Positions 26,091 through 33,901 are shown, numbered from the stretch's first letter. The stretch is DNA of 64,000 nucleotides from Desulfonatronum sp. SC1 (GCF_003046795.1 NZ_PZKN01000004.1:1-64000), one strand, 5' to 3'. Numbers and translations are program-made. The notes: generated from the sequence alone by a model not told the origin.

Positions 26091-26667
26091 GTCCAAGAAA
26101 ACCCTGTACATCGACTACAACCTGTGCATCGGCTGCGAAAGCTGCGAGGCGGTCTGCGGATATTTGTACGGCCAGCCCCGAATCCACATGACCCGGACCA
26201 GCGACGGGATCACCGTGCCCATCAGCTGCCACCACTGCGCCAACCCGGCCTGTCTCAAGGCCTGCAACGTGAACGCCTTTTACCAGGACGACGAAGGCGC
26301 GGTCATCCTCCAGCCCAAAACCTGCGTGGGCTGCATGGTCTGCCTCTCGGTCTGCCCCTTTGCCGCCATCTCCCATTCCCGCACCGGCCCCAATCCCGTG
26401 GCCAAATGCGATCTCTGCGCCGAACGCCGCGCCAAGGGCATGACGCCGGCCTGCGTGGAAATCTGTCCCTGCGGGGCCATCCTTTTCGGCTCCCCGGAAA
26501 TAATCGAGGCCGAACTGCGTCAGCGGGTAGCCGAGGGCATCGTCCAGTCCCACATGCACCCGGAACGCTTCGGCACCCAGGTCGGCCTACGGGCCATGAA
26601 GAAGTCCGTCAGCGTGGAAGGTTATGCGGCAGGCACGGCGGAAAAGGAGGAAGATCAGGGCAGTTGA
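26083..26667 (+). CDS. Four-cluster 4Fe-4S ferredoxin, CooF/HycB-like electron-transfer subunit
   Basis: 194 residues with four Cys sets: CIGCESCEAVC, CHHCANPACLKAC, CVGCMVCLSVC and CDLCAERRAKGMTPACVEIC. This arrangement suits four [4Fe-4S] clusters, as in electron subunits of hydrogenases, CO dehydrogenase or aldehyde oxidoreductases. It has no signal peptide, so it is cytoplasmic. Overlap with the flavoprotein gene upstream supports a two-subunit NAD(P)H:ferredoxin-type module. Confidence 0.9.
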   Translation: MSKSKKTLYIDYNLCIGCESCEAVCGYLYGQPRIHMTRTSDGITVPISCHHCANPACLKACNVNAFYQDDEGAVILQPKTCVGCMVCLSVCPFAAISHSRTGPNPVAKCDLCAERRAKGMTPACVEICPCGAILFGSPEIIEAELRQRVAEGIVQSHMHPERFGTQVGLRAMKKSVSVEGYAAGTAEKEEDQGS

Positions 26668-26723
26668 ACGCTTCTTGACTGATGCCTCCCAAACGCGGAT
26701 TCATGCCCTGTTTGTGTCTGATC

Positions 26724-26747
26724 GTTCCCACGCTGGAGCGTGGGAAC
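26724..26747. repeat. REP-like inverted repeat
   Basis: GTTCCCACGCT and AGCGTGGGAAC form an 11-bp perfect stem with a 2-base loop in the gap before the tautomerase gene. I recall very similar hairpins as dispersed repeats in several proteobacterial genomes. It could also weaken read-through. Confidence 0.7.
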
Positions 26748-26780
26748 AATCAACGATCATATGGAAATTAGGAGTAAACC

Positions 26781-26990
26781 ATGCCGTACGTGAACATCAA
26801 AATTACCAAGGAAGGAGCTACCCCGGAGCAGAAAGCCCTGCTGATCCGGGGTGTCACCGAGTTGTTGGCCGACGTGCTGGGCAAGAACCCGCGGACCACG
26901 GTAGTGGTCGTCGACGAGGTGGAGACGGACAACTGGGGCATCGGCGGGGAACCGGTCACCGCCCTGCGCCGCAAACAGAAGGAGGCGTGA
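26781..26990 (+). CDS. 4-oxalocrotonate tautomerase family enzyme
   Basis: 69 residues. MPYVNIKIT puts the catalytic Pro right after the initiator Met, as in all active members, and the rest ([26 protein letters not shown]) fits the beta-alpha-beta fold. The conserved Arg can be R in PRTTV. The physiological substrate is unknown. The stop is 1 base before csaA, so the pair is co-transcribed. Confidence 0.88.
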   Translation: MPYVNIKITKEGATPEQKALLIRGVTELLADVLGKNPRTTVVVVDEVETDNWGIGGEPVTALRRKQKEA

Positions 26991-26991
26991 A

Positions 26992-27336
26992 ATGGCCGAG
27001 GAGACCATTTCCTGGCAGGATTTCGAACGGGTGGAGATCCGCGTTGGCACGGTGGTGGACGCCCAACCTTTTCCCGAAGCCCGCAAGCCGGCCTATATCG
27101 TGGAGGTGGATTTCGGCCCGGAAATCGGCCGCAAGCGGACCAGCGCCCAGGTCACGGACCACTACGCGCCGGAAGACCTCATCGGCCGACAGGTGGTCGG
27201 GGTGACCAACTTCCCGGCCAAACAGATCGGCCCGATGCGTTCCGAGTTCCTGCTGACCGGCTTCTACCGCCCGGACGGCGGGGTGATCCTGGCCGTGCCG
27301 GACAAGCCCGTGCCCAACGGGGCCAGGCTGGGTTGA
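26992..27336 (+). CDS. csaA: CsaA-like tRNA-binding OB-fold protein
   Basis: 114 residues, with the family pattern [20 protein letters not shown], then [20 protein letters not shown] and [20 protein letters not shown]. CsaA is a homodimeric tRNA-binding domain protein with reported chaperone-like activity. Its gene closes a two-gene unit before a very large palindrome that may end transcription. Confidence 0.92.
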   Translation: MAEETISWQDFERVEIRVGTVVDAQPFPEARKPAYIVEVDFGPEIGRKRTSAQVTDHYAPEDLIGRQVVGVTNFPAKQIGPMRSEFLLTGFYRPDGGVILAVPDKPVPNGARLG

Positions 27337-27523
27337 GTGTTGCAATGCAAGGCTCACATGCACCCAGCCAATGCCGATCTCTACGCAAGGCAAACAAACT
27401 CAATATATCGAAATATCCGGCATCGTTAATTTTTTGCCGAGAATCCATGATCTTGCACTGATTCATTTGAGTGAAACGATACCTTCCACGCAGTCGGGAA
27501 ATAATTCAGACATTGCCGAGCAG

Positions 27524-27573
27524 TAAAACGCACGAGGGCCGGTCGATGCATCGACCGGCCCTCGTGCGTTTTA
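27524..27573. terminator. Perfect 50-bp palindrome between convergent genes, probable bidirectional terminator
   Basis: Every base from TAAAACGCACGAGGGCCGG to its mirror CCGGCCCTCGTGCGTTTTA pairs, meeting at GATGCATC with no unpaired loop. The ends have A-tracts and T-tracts. It lies between csaA (plus) and the lipoprotein gene (minus), where a two-way terminator is expected. A second hairpin (27577-27609, arms CGACGAAACAAC and GTTGTTTCGACG, one mismatch) follows. The rest of 27337-27719 shows no gene. Confidence 0.7.
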
Positions 27574-27719
27574 TGCGACGAAACAACAACATGGGGCGTT
27601 GTTTCGACGAAGATGGTTTTATGGTTATGGTTCACCATCCGCCATGTGAATGGGTCGTTCCCGCACTCGGTCTCTCGGTGCGAGATCCGGAATCCGCCCC
27701 ACGACTTATCGGCTCGACG

Positions 27720-27995
27720 CTATTGCGTCGGCTGCGCGTCAAACGGCACGCCTTGCTCCCGGCCTTGTCCATCGGTTTGCAAGTTCTGCTCTGACCCAGG
27801 CTCTCCCATTGGCGCTTCAGGTGAAGCTTCAGGCTGCATCAACGGACGTTCCTGCCCAGTTGGCTGTTCGTACCCAGGAGGACTTTCCCCTGGCCTGGCC
27901 GGTGGCTCGTATTCTTCCGGTTCAGGACCGCACGCGGTCCCCAACAACATCCCCATTGCCAGTATCAGTAAGAGCACGGTCTTTTTCGCGAACAT
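27720..27995 (-). CDS. Small Pro/Glu/Gln-rich lipoprotein
   Basis: The second ATG (27995) has better spacing to AAGGGG than the one at 27998. About 91 residues. A signal peptide (KKTVLLLILAMGMLLG) ends in a TAC lipobox, so Cys should be lipidated. The mature part is low-complexity (EEYEPPARPGESPPGYEQP) and probably disordered. It starts 37 bases after the DUF4168 gene, in the same direction, so the two should share the sigma-54 promoter. A 75-bp remnant of a related gene lies at 31666. Confidence 0.7.
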   Translation of the reverse strand: MFAKKTVLLLILAMGMLLGTACGPEPEEYEPPARPGESPPGYEQPTGQERPLMQPEASPEAPMGEPGSEQNLQTDGQGREQGVPFDAQPTQ

Positions 27996-28032
27996 CATTT
28001 CCCCTTAGTATTCAGGCGTTACGCCAGCATAC

Positions 28033-28431
28033 CTACTGCATTTGATCCAGCTTGGACGCCAGTTTTTCCTGCAATCCGGAGTTCATCTGCACTTCCTGCA
28101 TGACCTGATTATACGTGTCCACGTCCAACCCACTCTCCTGGACGGCCTGGACCATGGCCGCCCCCGCTTCTTCCTGCATTCGCTGGGCGGACTCCGGATC
28201 GGCCACCTCGGCCAGGGATTCCTGCAATTCCATGCGAATCTCATGAATTTCAAGATATGCGGTCGCAACTTTTTGAAGCTCGGCATCACTGAATTGAGCC
28301 GCGGTTCCCGGCTGCTGCATCATCGGCTGTCCCTCGGCTTGACCGGTCTGGGCGTGAACGCCCACGCTCAAGGCCAAAACGAGCAAGCATGCGAGAGTTG
28401 ATCCAGTCAGCAGCAAAAAAAACTTCTTCAT
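28033..28431 (-). CDS. Secreted DUF4168 protein
   Basis: The start at 28431 follows GGAGG. 132 residues with a signal peptide (MKKFFLLLTGSTLACLLVLA, cleavage near VHAQ). The mature helical part FSDAELQKVATAYLEIHEIR, later ESGLDVDTYNQVMQEVQMN, matches the DUF4168 pattern. No catalytic motif is known. It is probably periplasmic. A sigma-54 promoter lies 62 bases upstream. The two-component system starts divergently on the other side of the same 260-base gap, which suggests it is a target. Confidence 0.82.
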   Translation of the reverse strand: MKKFFLLLTGSTLACLLVLALSVGVHAQTGQAEGQPMMQQPGTAAQFSDAELQKVATAYLEIHEIRMELQESLAEVADPESAQRMQEEAGAAMVQAVQESGLDVDTYNQVMQEVQMNSGLQEKLASKLDQMQ

Positions 28432-28492
28432 CGTCAAAAACCTCCGAATAAATTTGAGCCGCAAGGTCATCAAGCGGCATCATCCCTCTTTA

Positions 28493-28508
28493 AGCATGCA
28501 CCGTGCCA
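28493..28508 (-). promoter_or_regulatory. Sigma-54 type promoter before the DUF4168-lipoprotein operon
   Basis: On the minus strand TGGCACGGTGCATGCT has GG and GC ten bases apart. It shares TGGCAYGG and the TGCT end with the promoters at 1715 and 57711. It lies 62 bases before the start codon. I do not find the GTTGNC-N3-GCCAAC repeat here, so a different activator site is likely. Confidence 0.65.
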
Positions 28509-28692
28509 GAACCGAAACAGTCTCCCTCCCAATCACAAAAAATTCAAAATATAAATATAATACAAGATATTGACGCCTCTTGTCGAACGAAACGGAAACA
28601 ACGTTCAACGTGATCAAACTTGAAGTGCGTCCTCTTGGCATGTATAAATAAGTCACATGTGCAACTTCATCCCTATCCACGCAAGGAGGACC

Positions 28693-30189
28693 ATGCTCCA
28701 TCGTATCCCGGCGTTGTCCGACTACTTCAGTCTGCGTACTGCCCTGGTCATTTCCGTTATCCTGCCCTTGGCCCTGGCCATGGGGCTGACCGGTTACCTG
28801 CTCCTGCAGCTCGTGGAGCGGAATATCGAGCACCGGATGCAAAAGGATCTGGAACTGGTGGCCAGGGCGCTTCAGTTGCCGCTGAGCCATTCCATGGAGT
28901 TGGACCGTCAAGGCAGCGTGCTGCGGGCGGTGGAATCCGCCTTTTCCATTGGCAGGGTCTACAGTGCGTATGTGTATGATCGGCAGGGGCGCCTGATCGC
29001 CTCGGCCGGGCGAAGCGAACCGACACCGGAGCAGGAGCGGCTGACCGAGTTGGCCACGGACGGCGAGCAGCGCGGGGAGTACGGACACGTGGCCGGGCGA
29101 GAGGTTTTCTCATACTTCGTCCCGCTGAGCGACTCCGGCGGCAAGGTCAACGGCCTGCTCCAACTGACCCGGCGAAAAAGCGACATCCAGGAGGATGTCC
29201 GGGCTCTTCGCGCTCGCGTCGCGTTGGGGTTGGGCTTGGGGTTGCTGGGCATGTCCGGGCTCGTTCTCTTCGGGCATCACCGCGCCCTGGGCCGTCACCT
29301 CTCCAGCCTGGGAAACAGCATCTCCAGAGTGACCCAGGGGGATCGAGACCATCGCCTTCACCCCCACGGACCGAAGGAAATCGTGACCATCGGCCGGCAA
29401 TTCAATCGGATGCTGGATACCATTGAAGAGGCCAAGGCAGAACTCCGAGAACGGCGCATCAGACAGATCCAATTGCAGGCCCAATTGCGTCAGGCCGAAA
29501 AACTGGCCGCCATCGGACAACTGGCCGCCGGCGTGGCCCATGAACTGGGGACGCCCTTAAGCGTCGTCAGCGGCAAGGCGCAGCGCGCCCTGCGCAAGGC
29601 CGGCCTGGACGCCGAGATCGTGGAGACGCTTCGCGACGTACGCCGGGAAGTGGACCGCATGGAGCACATCATCCGCCAACTTCTGGACTTCAGTCGTGGC
29701 CACGCGTTGCGCAAAAAGCCGACCAGTTTGGTCCAACTGATCCGCTCCGCTCTGTCCGCGGCAAGCGAGGAAGCCGAGAAACACCGGGTTCACTTGGAAC
29801 CATCCTTTCCCTTGAACGAGGCAAAGGAAACGCTTCGGATCAACCTGGACGCGGTGCGCATGGAGCAGGCCTTGGTCAACCTGATCCGCAACGCGGTCCA
29901 GTCCGCCACCGGCGGGCGAGTCGTCGTCTCCTGGGGCAGAGAGAACGACCAAGCGTGGATGCAGGTGGACGACGATGGTCCAGGCATTCCAGAGGATATA
30001 GAATCCAAGCTGTTTGAACCGTTCTTCACGACAAAAAGCGTAGGCCATGGTACCGGGCTGGGTTTGGCCGTGGTCCACGGTATTCTTCGGGACCACGAAG
30101 GGAGCATCGATTTTGGCAAGAGCCGGCTGGGGGGAGCGTTCTTTCGCATCTGGCTGCCCGTTGACCACCAGCCCACGACCCAGGGTTAA
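28693..30189 (+). CDS. Membrane sensor histidine kinase
   Basis: The start at 28693 follows AAGGAGG. 498 residues. TM1 about 16-40, a periplasmic sensor domain about 41-172, TM2 about 175-194, HAMP about 195-250, a coiled coil, then HisKA with phospho-acceptor His283 in GVAHELGTPLSVVSGKA. N-box LINLIRNAVQSA-like (LVNLIRNAVQSA), G1 DDDGPGIP and G2 GTGLGLAVVHGIL follow. The HELGTPL H-box is typical of kinases that pair with sigma-54 regulators. The next gene, 14 bases away, is such a regulator. Confidence 0.92.
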   Translation: MLHRIPALSDYFSLRTALVISVILPLALAMGLTGYLLLQLVERNIEHRMQKDLELVARALQLPLSHSMELDRQGSVLRAVESAFSIGRVYSAYVYDRQGRLIASAGRSEPTPEQERLTELATDGEQRGEYGHVAGREVFSYFVPLSDSGGKVNGLLQLTRRKSDIQEDVRALRARVALGLGLGLLGMSGLVLFGHHRALGRHLSSLGNSISRVTQGDRDHRLHPHGPKEIVTIGRQFNRMLDTIEEAKAELRERRIRQIQLQAQLRQAEKLAAIGQLAAGVAHELGTPLSVVSGKAQRALRKAGLDAEIVETLRDVRREVDRMEHIIRQLLDFSRGHALRKKPTSLVQLIRSALSAASEEAEKHRVHLEPSFPLNEAKETLRINLDAVRMEQALVNLIRNAVQSATGGRVVVSWGRENDQAWMQVDDDGPGIPEDIESKLFEPFFTTKSVGHGTGLGLAVVHGILRDHEGSIDFGKSRLGGAFFRIWLPVDHQPTTQG

Positions 30190-30203
30190 AAGGAGAGCTG
30201 AGC

Positions 30204-31607
30204 ATGGCTCCACGCCAAACAGAGCAGGGTGTCGGCGGCAACAAGGTGCTGGTCGTTGAGGACGATCAATCTTTCGGACAGCTCCTGATCCAGGAACTGG
30301 ACGACCACGACCTGACCGCCCACTGGGTGGACAATGCTGAAAAGGCCCTGGCCGTAATCCAGGAATGGCGACCGGAGTTGGTGGTCAGTGATCTGCGATT
30401 GCCGGGGATGGATGGCCTGGAACTGTTGCGACGGATCAAAAGCGAAGAGAAGGATAACTCTCCGGATTTTCTCTTGATCACGGCCTTTGGAAGCATTTCC
30501 AAGGCCGTGGAGGCGCTCAAGGCCGGGGCCGAGGATTTCCTGACCAAGCCGCTGGATCTGGATCATTTCACCCTGACGGTGGCCCGAATAATGGAAAACA
30601 GGGCGTTGCGCCAGGAGATTCAACGCATCCGGGATTATCTGAGCCAGGACGCGTTTCACGGCATGGTCGGTCAAAGCCCGGCCATGCGCGGCCTGTTCGA
30701 TCAGATCAACCGCGTGTCCCAAGCCGATGGACCGGTGCTGATCCTGGGGGAGTCGGGAACGGGCAAGGAATTGGTGGCCAGGGCGGTGCATGCGGCCAGC
30801 CCGCGGCGGAAAGGGGCGCTTCAGGCCGTGAACTGCGCCGGCATCCCGGAGCAGTTGCTGGAAAGCGAATTTTTCGGCCACAAGGCCGGTGCCTTCACCG
30901 GCGCGGGCAAGGCCCGGCGGGGGTTGTTCGCCGAAGCCGAGGGCGGCACCCTGTTTTTGGACGAAATCTCGGAAATGCCGCTCTTCCTGCAAGCCAAACT
31001 GTTGCGTATTCTCCAGGACGGCAAAATTCGTCCCGTGGGAGCGGACAAGGAGGAGCAGGTCGACGTGCGCACCGTGGCCGCCACCCACCGCGACCTGGAG
31101 CAGGAGGTCGAGGCCGGAAGATTTCGCGAGGATCTCTTTTTCCGCTTGGAGACCTTCACCCTCAGACTCCCGCCTTTGCGGGAACGCGGCGACGACCTGG
31201 AACTGCTGGCCGGTCGTTTCCTGCGTCGATTCAGCATCCAGGTGGACAAAAACATCCATGGATTTGAACCAAAAACCCTGGATATCCTCAAAAATTACCC
31301 ATTCCCCGGCAACGTGCGCGAACTGCGAAACGCCATGGAACGTGCCGTGACCTTCTGCGACGGGACCACCATTCTGCCCGCGCACCTTCCCAGCCGGATC
31401 AGGGACAACGGCGGCCAGCCGGCCCTGCAATCGGCTCCGTTATTGACGGCCATGGCCGCGGACGGCGAACACCTGCCCACCCTGGCCCAGGCCGAACACC
31501 ACTACATTCGCCACGTCCTGGACGCGGTACACGGCAACAAACGCCGCGCCGCCGCCATCCTCGACATCCACCGCCGCACGCTCTACCGCAAGCTCGAACA
31601 GGGATGA
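30204..31607 (+). CDS. Sigma-54-dependent response regulator (NtrC family)
   Basis: 467 residues. The receiver domain has VEDD at 18-21, phospho-acceptor Asp63 (VVSDLRLPGMDG) and Lys near 115. The AAA+ domain has Walker A GESGTGKE near 182-189, the sigma-54-contact loop GAFTGA at 229-234 and Walker B GTLFLDEIS. A C-terminal Fis-type helix-turn-helix ends in KRRAAAILDIHRRTLYRKL. It needs RpoN, which is not in the window. It forms an operon with the kinase upstream. The DUF4168 operon promoter is its most likely local target. Confidence 0.93.
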   Translation: MAPRQTEQGVGGNKVLVVEDDQSFGQLLIQELDDHDLTAHWVDNAEKALAVIQEWRPELVVSDLRLPGMDGLELLRRIKSEEKDNSPDFLLITAFGSISKAVEALKAGAEDFLTKPLDLDHFTLTVARIMENRALRQEIQRIRDYLSQDAFHGMVGQSPAMRGLFDQINRVSQADGPVLILGESGTGKELVARAVHAASPRRKGALQAVNCAGIPEQLLESEFFGHKAGAFTGAGKARRGLFAEAEGGTLFLDEISEMPLFLQAKLLRILQDGKIRPVGADKEEQVDVRTVAATHRDLEQEVEAGRFREDLFFRLETFTLRLPPLRERGDDLELLAGRFLRRFSIQVDKNIHGFEPKTLDILKNYPFPGNVRELRNAMERAVTFCDGTTILPAHLPSRIRDNGGQPALQSAPLLTAMAADGEHLPTLAQAEHHYIRHVLDAVHGNKRRAAAILDIHRRTLYRKLEQG

Positions 31608-31665
31608 CCAGGCAATGCTGCCTTGTTCACCGCCGATTCGGCCAATTCCCGCGAAAAAGGGCTTC

Positions 31666-31740
31666 CGGCTACATCAATGGACGACTCTGACAAGTAGGGT
31701 GTTCATAGTCAGAAGGACTTTCTCCCGACCTGACCGTCAC
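31666..31740 (-). pseudogene. Remnant of a second copy of the small lipoprotein gene
   Basis: This stretch aligns without gaps to 27831-27905 inside the lipoprotein gene, with more than three quarters of bases the same by eye (shared runs include GGACTTTC and CATCAA). There is no start, signal peptide or intact frame. A hairpin (CCGTCACCGCC with GGCGGTGACGG, 31734-31765) overlaps its end and may terminate the regulator gene. I see nothing else in 31608-31931. Confidence 0.45.
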
Positions 31741-31931
31741 CGCCGGTCCGGATCGGCGGTGACGGCGATACGCTTTCTTGTATCGCGCAGACATTTGGAA
31801 TATGGACCTACAGCACGGTCAGCAGCATCCTTGACCCTTTCCTTGGACCCTTTCCTTGCTCCGGCTTCAGTCCAGGCTGAAGGAGGAAAAGGCGCTTTGG
31901 AGATGGGTGGATTCGGAGAGAAATAGAATAC

Positions 31932-32075
31932 TTAAGAACCAAAAACAAATTTGACCCCTCTCCAGAGATAATAGCGAAGCAATCTCAGGTATGCCCCCTG
32001 TTCGCTTTCCGGGACCGCCTTGTTCAGTAAATACGCCTTGTATTTGGATTGTAATTCGGCAGGAATGGCCTCCAT
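31932..32075 (-). pseudogene. N-terminal stump of an integron-type tyrosine recombinase
   Basis: From ATG at 32075 the minus strand encodes MEAIPAELQSKYKAYLLNKA and then VPESEQGAYLRLLRYYL, the usual N-terminal SAM-like domain of integron integrases found in environmental bacteria. After RYYL the frame turns into WRGVKFVFGS and stops, losing the catalytic domain. The break point carries AACAAATTTGACCCC. This resembles the right end of the transposase element at 34806-34822, so an insertion or deletion by such an element probably cut it. Its orientation away from the cassette-like genes to the right is as in an integron. Confidence 0.55.
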
Positions 32076-32319
32076 CTGGAATCTCCCGTCTTCCGGATAA
32101 CCTTCATTTTTGACATGATATGCAGAAGAAGTCTGCTAAATATTTGCCCAATCCATGCCAATTGTTCTACCTGAATTGACAGTTGGTTTATTTGGAAGCT
32201 GGGGTTCCCGATGAACCTGATCCGACGATTTCTGGAAAATTAGCGGCAGACTCCATCACCTGAATCTTGGAGTTATCCGGAAACTGTAGAATCACTTGTT
32301 CCCGGCGACTGCGCGCGCC
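32076..32319. other. Presumed integron attI/promoter region, no gene
   Basis: The gap holds no convincing reading frame. TTGACA occurs at 32110-32115 with TGCTAA 18 bases on, and again at 32176-32181 without a good -10 box. In an integron this place would hold attI and the cassette promoter. I could not find a clear GTTRRRY core for attI. Confidence 0.35.
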
Positions 32320-32386
32320 AGCTGTGACCAGGCCTTCGGCCTGCTCCCATCTCGACGTGCTCGCGGGTCAGCGCCGCGATTGGGCG
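32320..32386 (+). repeat. attC-like repeat, copy 1
   Basis: A 30-base stretch from GCTGTGACCAGGCCTTCGGC onward is identical to copy 2 at 32979. The copies then continue with few changes to GCGCCGCGATTGGGCG. The centre AGGCC-TTCG-GGCCT-like segment folds into a hairpin. The right end ATTGGGC (32379-32385) differs from the attC core GTTRRRY only in its first base. The next gene begins 24 bases later, as in gene cassettes. Confidence 0.5.
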
Positions 32387-32408
32387 GTTGCAAAGATTGG
32401 AGGATTCA

Positions 32409-32951
32409 GTGGCACGCAATGTTGAGATCAAGGCGCGCTCGCGCGACGTTGTGTCGCAGGGGCGCATAGCCGCCCGCCTCGCAGAGGGCCCATCCGTGCT
32501 GATCGAGCAGGAGGACACGTTCTTCCATGTGCCGCGGGGGCGACTCAAGCTCCGGGAGTTCGGCGACGGCATGGGGGAGTTGATCGAGTATGACCGGCCG
32601 GATTCACTTGGGCCCAAGCAATCAACCTATATCCGCTCCCCTACAAGCGAGCCCCATTCTCTCAAGGCGGCGTTGGCGGCCGCGCTTGGTGTTCGTGCAG
32701 TGGTTAAGAAGAGGCGTACGCTGTTCTTTGCAGAGCAAGCAAGAATCCACCTGGACGACGTAGCAGGGCTTGGACGGTTCATTGAGCTTGAGGTTGTGCT
32801 CCGGCCAGAGCAGACCGAAGCGGAAGGGCGCACTATCGCGGACAGGCTGATGTCTGAGCTTGGCATTGAGGCGTCGGATTTAGTCGCTGGGGCGTATGTG
32901 GATCTGCTGGTCGACTTGGAGCCCAACAATAGCGTGGACCCGACGGCCTAA
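32409..32951 (+). CDS. CYTH-domain protein (class IV adenylate cyclase/thiamine-triphosphatase-like), cassette gene
   Basis: GTG at 32409 is chosen because GGAGG lies just before it; upstream TTG at 32388 has none. 180 residues. MARNVEIKAR is the usual opening of bacterial CYTH proteins, followed by basic and acidic residues on alternating strands (KLREFGDGMGELIEYDRPD, KKRRTLFF, FIELEVVL) that line a triphosphate tunnel. The substrate is not predictable. The gene is bounded by two attC-like repeats 657 bases apart, so it behaves like an integron cassette. Confidence 0.75.
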   Translation: MARNVEIKARSRDVVSQGRIAARLAEGPSVLIEQEDTFFHVPRGRLKLREFGDGMGELIEYDRPDSLGPKQSTYIRSPTSEPHSLKAALAAALGVRAVVKKRRTLFFAEQARIHLDDVAGLGRFIELEVVLRPEQTEAEGRTIADRLMSELGIEASDLVAGAYVDLLVDLEPNNSVDPTA

Positions 32952-33042
32952 GGGCCGCAGCTCACGCTCGGCGTTCCGGCTGTGACCAGGCCTTCGGCCT
33001 GCTCCCATCCGCCGTGCTCGCGGGTCGGCGCCGCGATTGGGC
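32946..33042 (+). repeat. attC-like repeat, copy 2, with both outer cores
   Basis: GCCTAAG (32946-32952, overlapping the CYTH stop codon) and ATTGGGC (33036-33042) can pair over six of seven bases. They correspond to the outer cores RYYYAAC and GTTRRRY of an attC site, each with one change. The inner 65 bases match copy 1. The site separates the CYTH gene from the beta-lactamase gene. The altered crossover base may make it poor for recombination. Confidence 0.5.
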
Positions 33043-33090
33043 GTACGCCATGCAATCGATAATTCACTCATCACATAAGAAGGGTTTTGT

Positions 33091-33873
33091 ATGAGATTTA
33101 TAGTAACCGGCTTCATATTCTTGTTCTCTTGCCAAGCGTACGCCCTTGACTGGCAAGATAGTCCCCACGTTGGCCAACTGTTTCGTGATGCAGGCGTAAC
33201 AGGGACGTTCGTCCTTTATGATGTTGCTGCTGAGCAGCTTGTGGGTCACAATCGAGAACGCGCATACACACAGTTCATTCCGGCTTCCACGTTCAAGGTT
33301 GCAAACCTTCTCATCGGGTTGTCGGCTGGGGCCGCTAAGGATGTCGATGAAGTTCTCCCCTACGGCGGGAGGCCTCAGCCCGTCAAGGCGTGGGAAAAAG
33401 ACATGAACCTGCGTGAAGCCATTACTCTGTCAAACATAGCGATTTATCAGGAACTCGCCCGACGTATCGGGCTTGCGCGCATGCGAGATGCAGTTGGAGC
33501 AATCGACTACGGAAATGGTGAGATCGGGACGGTCATCGATAGATTTTGGTTGGTCGGCCCCCTGAAGATCAGCGCTGTGGAACAAACTCTGTTTCTCAAT
33601 CGATTGGCGCAAGGGACATTGCCGTTTCCGCAAGACAAACAAGAGGCTGTGCGCGACGCGATCCAGCTTGAACAAAGAGATCATTCCACGCTCTACGGAA
33701 AGACGGGCTGGGAAAACTTCCCTAATCCTGGTGTCGGCTGGTGGGTTGGATGGGTAAGTAAGAATGGTCGGGATTATGCCTATGCGTTGAATATCGACAT
33801 TCGGGAAGCCTCAGATGCAACTAAGCGTGTCGAGCTTGGAAAGGCCAGCCTTAAAGCGCTCGGCGTATTTTGA
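33091..33873 (+). CDS. Class D (OXA-type) beta-lactamase homolog, cassette gene
   Basis: 260 residues after AAGAAGGG. A signal peptide (about 1-18) directs it to the periplasm. Active-site motifs in order: STFK 66-69 (Ser nucleophile and Lys), SNI 114-116 at the S-x-V position, YGN 140-142, FWLVGPLKIS near 152-161 and KTG 204-206. All serine-hydrolase residues are present, so it may hydrolyse penicillin-type beta-lactams. The SNI motif and a short N-terminus set it apart from well-known OXA enzymes. Gene placement after an attC-like site indicates acquisition as a cassette. Confidence 0.9.
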   Translation: MRFIVTGFIFLFSCQAYALDWQDSPHVGQLFRDAGVTGTFVLYDVAAEQLVGHNRERAYTQFIPASTFKVANLLIGLSAGAAKDVDEVLPYGGRPQPVKAWEKDMNLREAITLSNIAIYQELARRIGLARMRDAVGAIDYGNGEIGTVIDRFWLVGPLKISAVEQTLFLNRLAQGTLPFPQDKQEAVRDAIQLEQRDHSTLYGKTGWENFPNPGVGWWVGWVSKNGRDYAYALNIDIREASDATKRVELGKASLKALGVF

Positions 33874-33876
33874 GAC

Positions 33877-33900
33877 ACCCAACCCATCATTCAACCAGGG
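33877..33900 (+). other. Truncated attC-like start after the beta-lactamase gene
   Basis: ACCCAAC (33877-33883) fits the attC core RYYYAAC, and the next bases CCATCATTCAACC resemble the L-box region of known attC sites. The site is cut a few bases on by the left end of the transposase element at 33902. No clear right half is found after the element. Confidence 0.4.
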
Positions 33901-33901
33901 A

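Noticed and set aside
31615-31926. Plus-strand frame after the sigma-54 regulator as a gene
   Set aside because: No ribosome site or family pattern, and it runs through the lipoprotein remnant and a hairpin.
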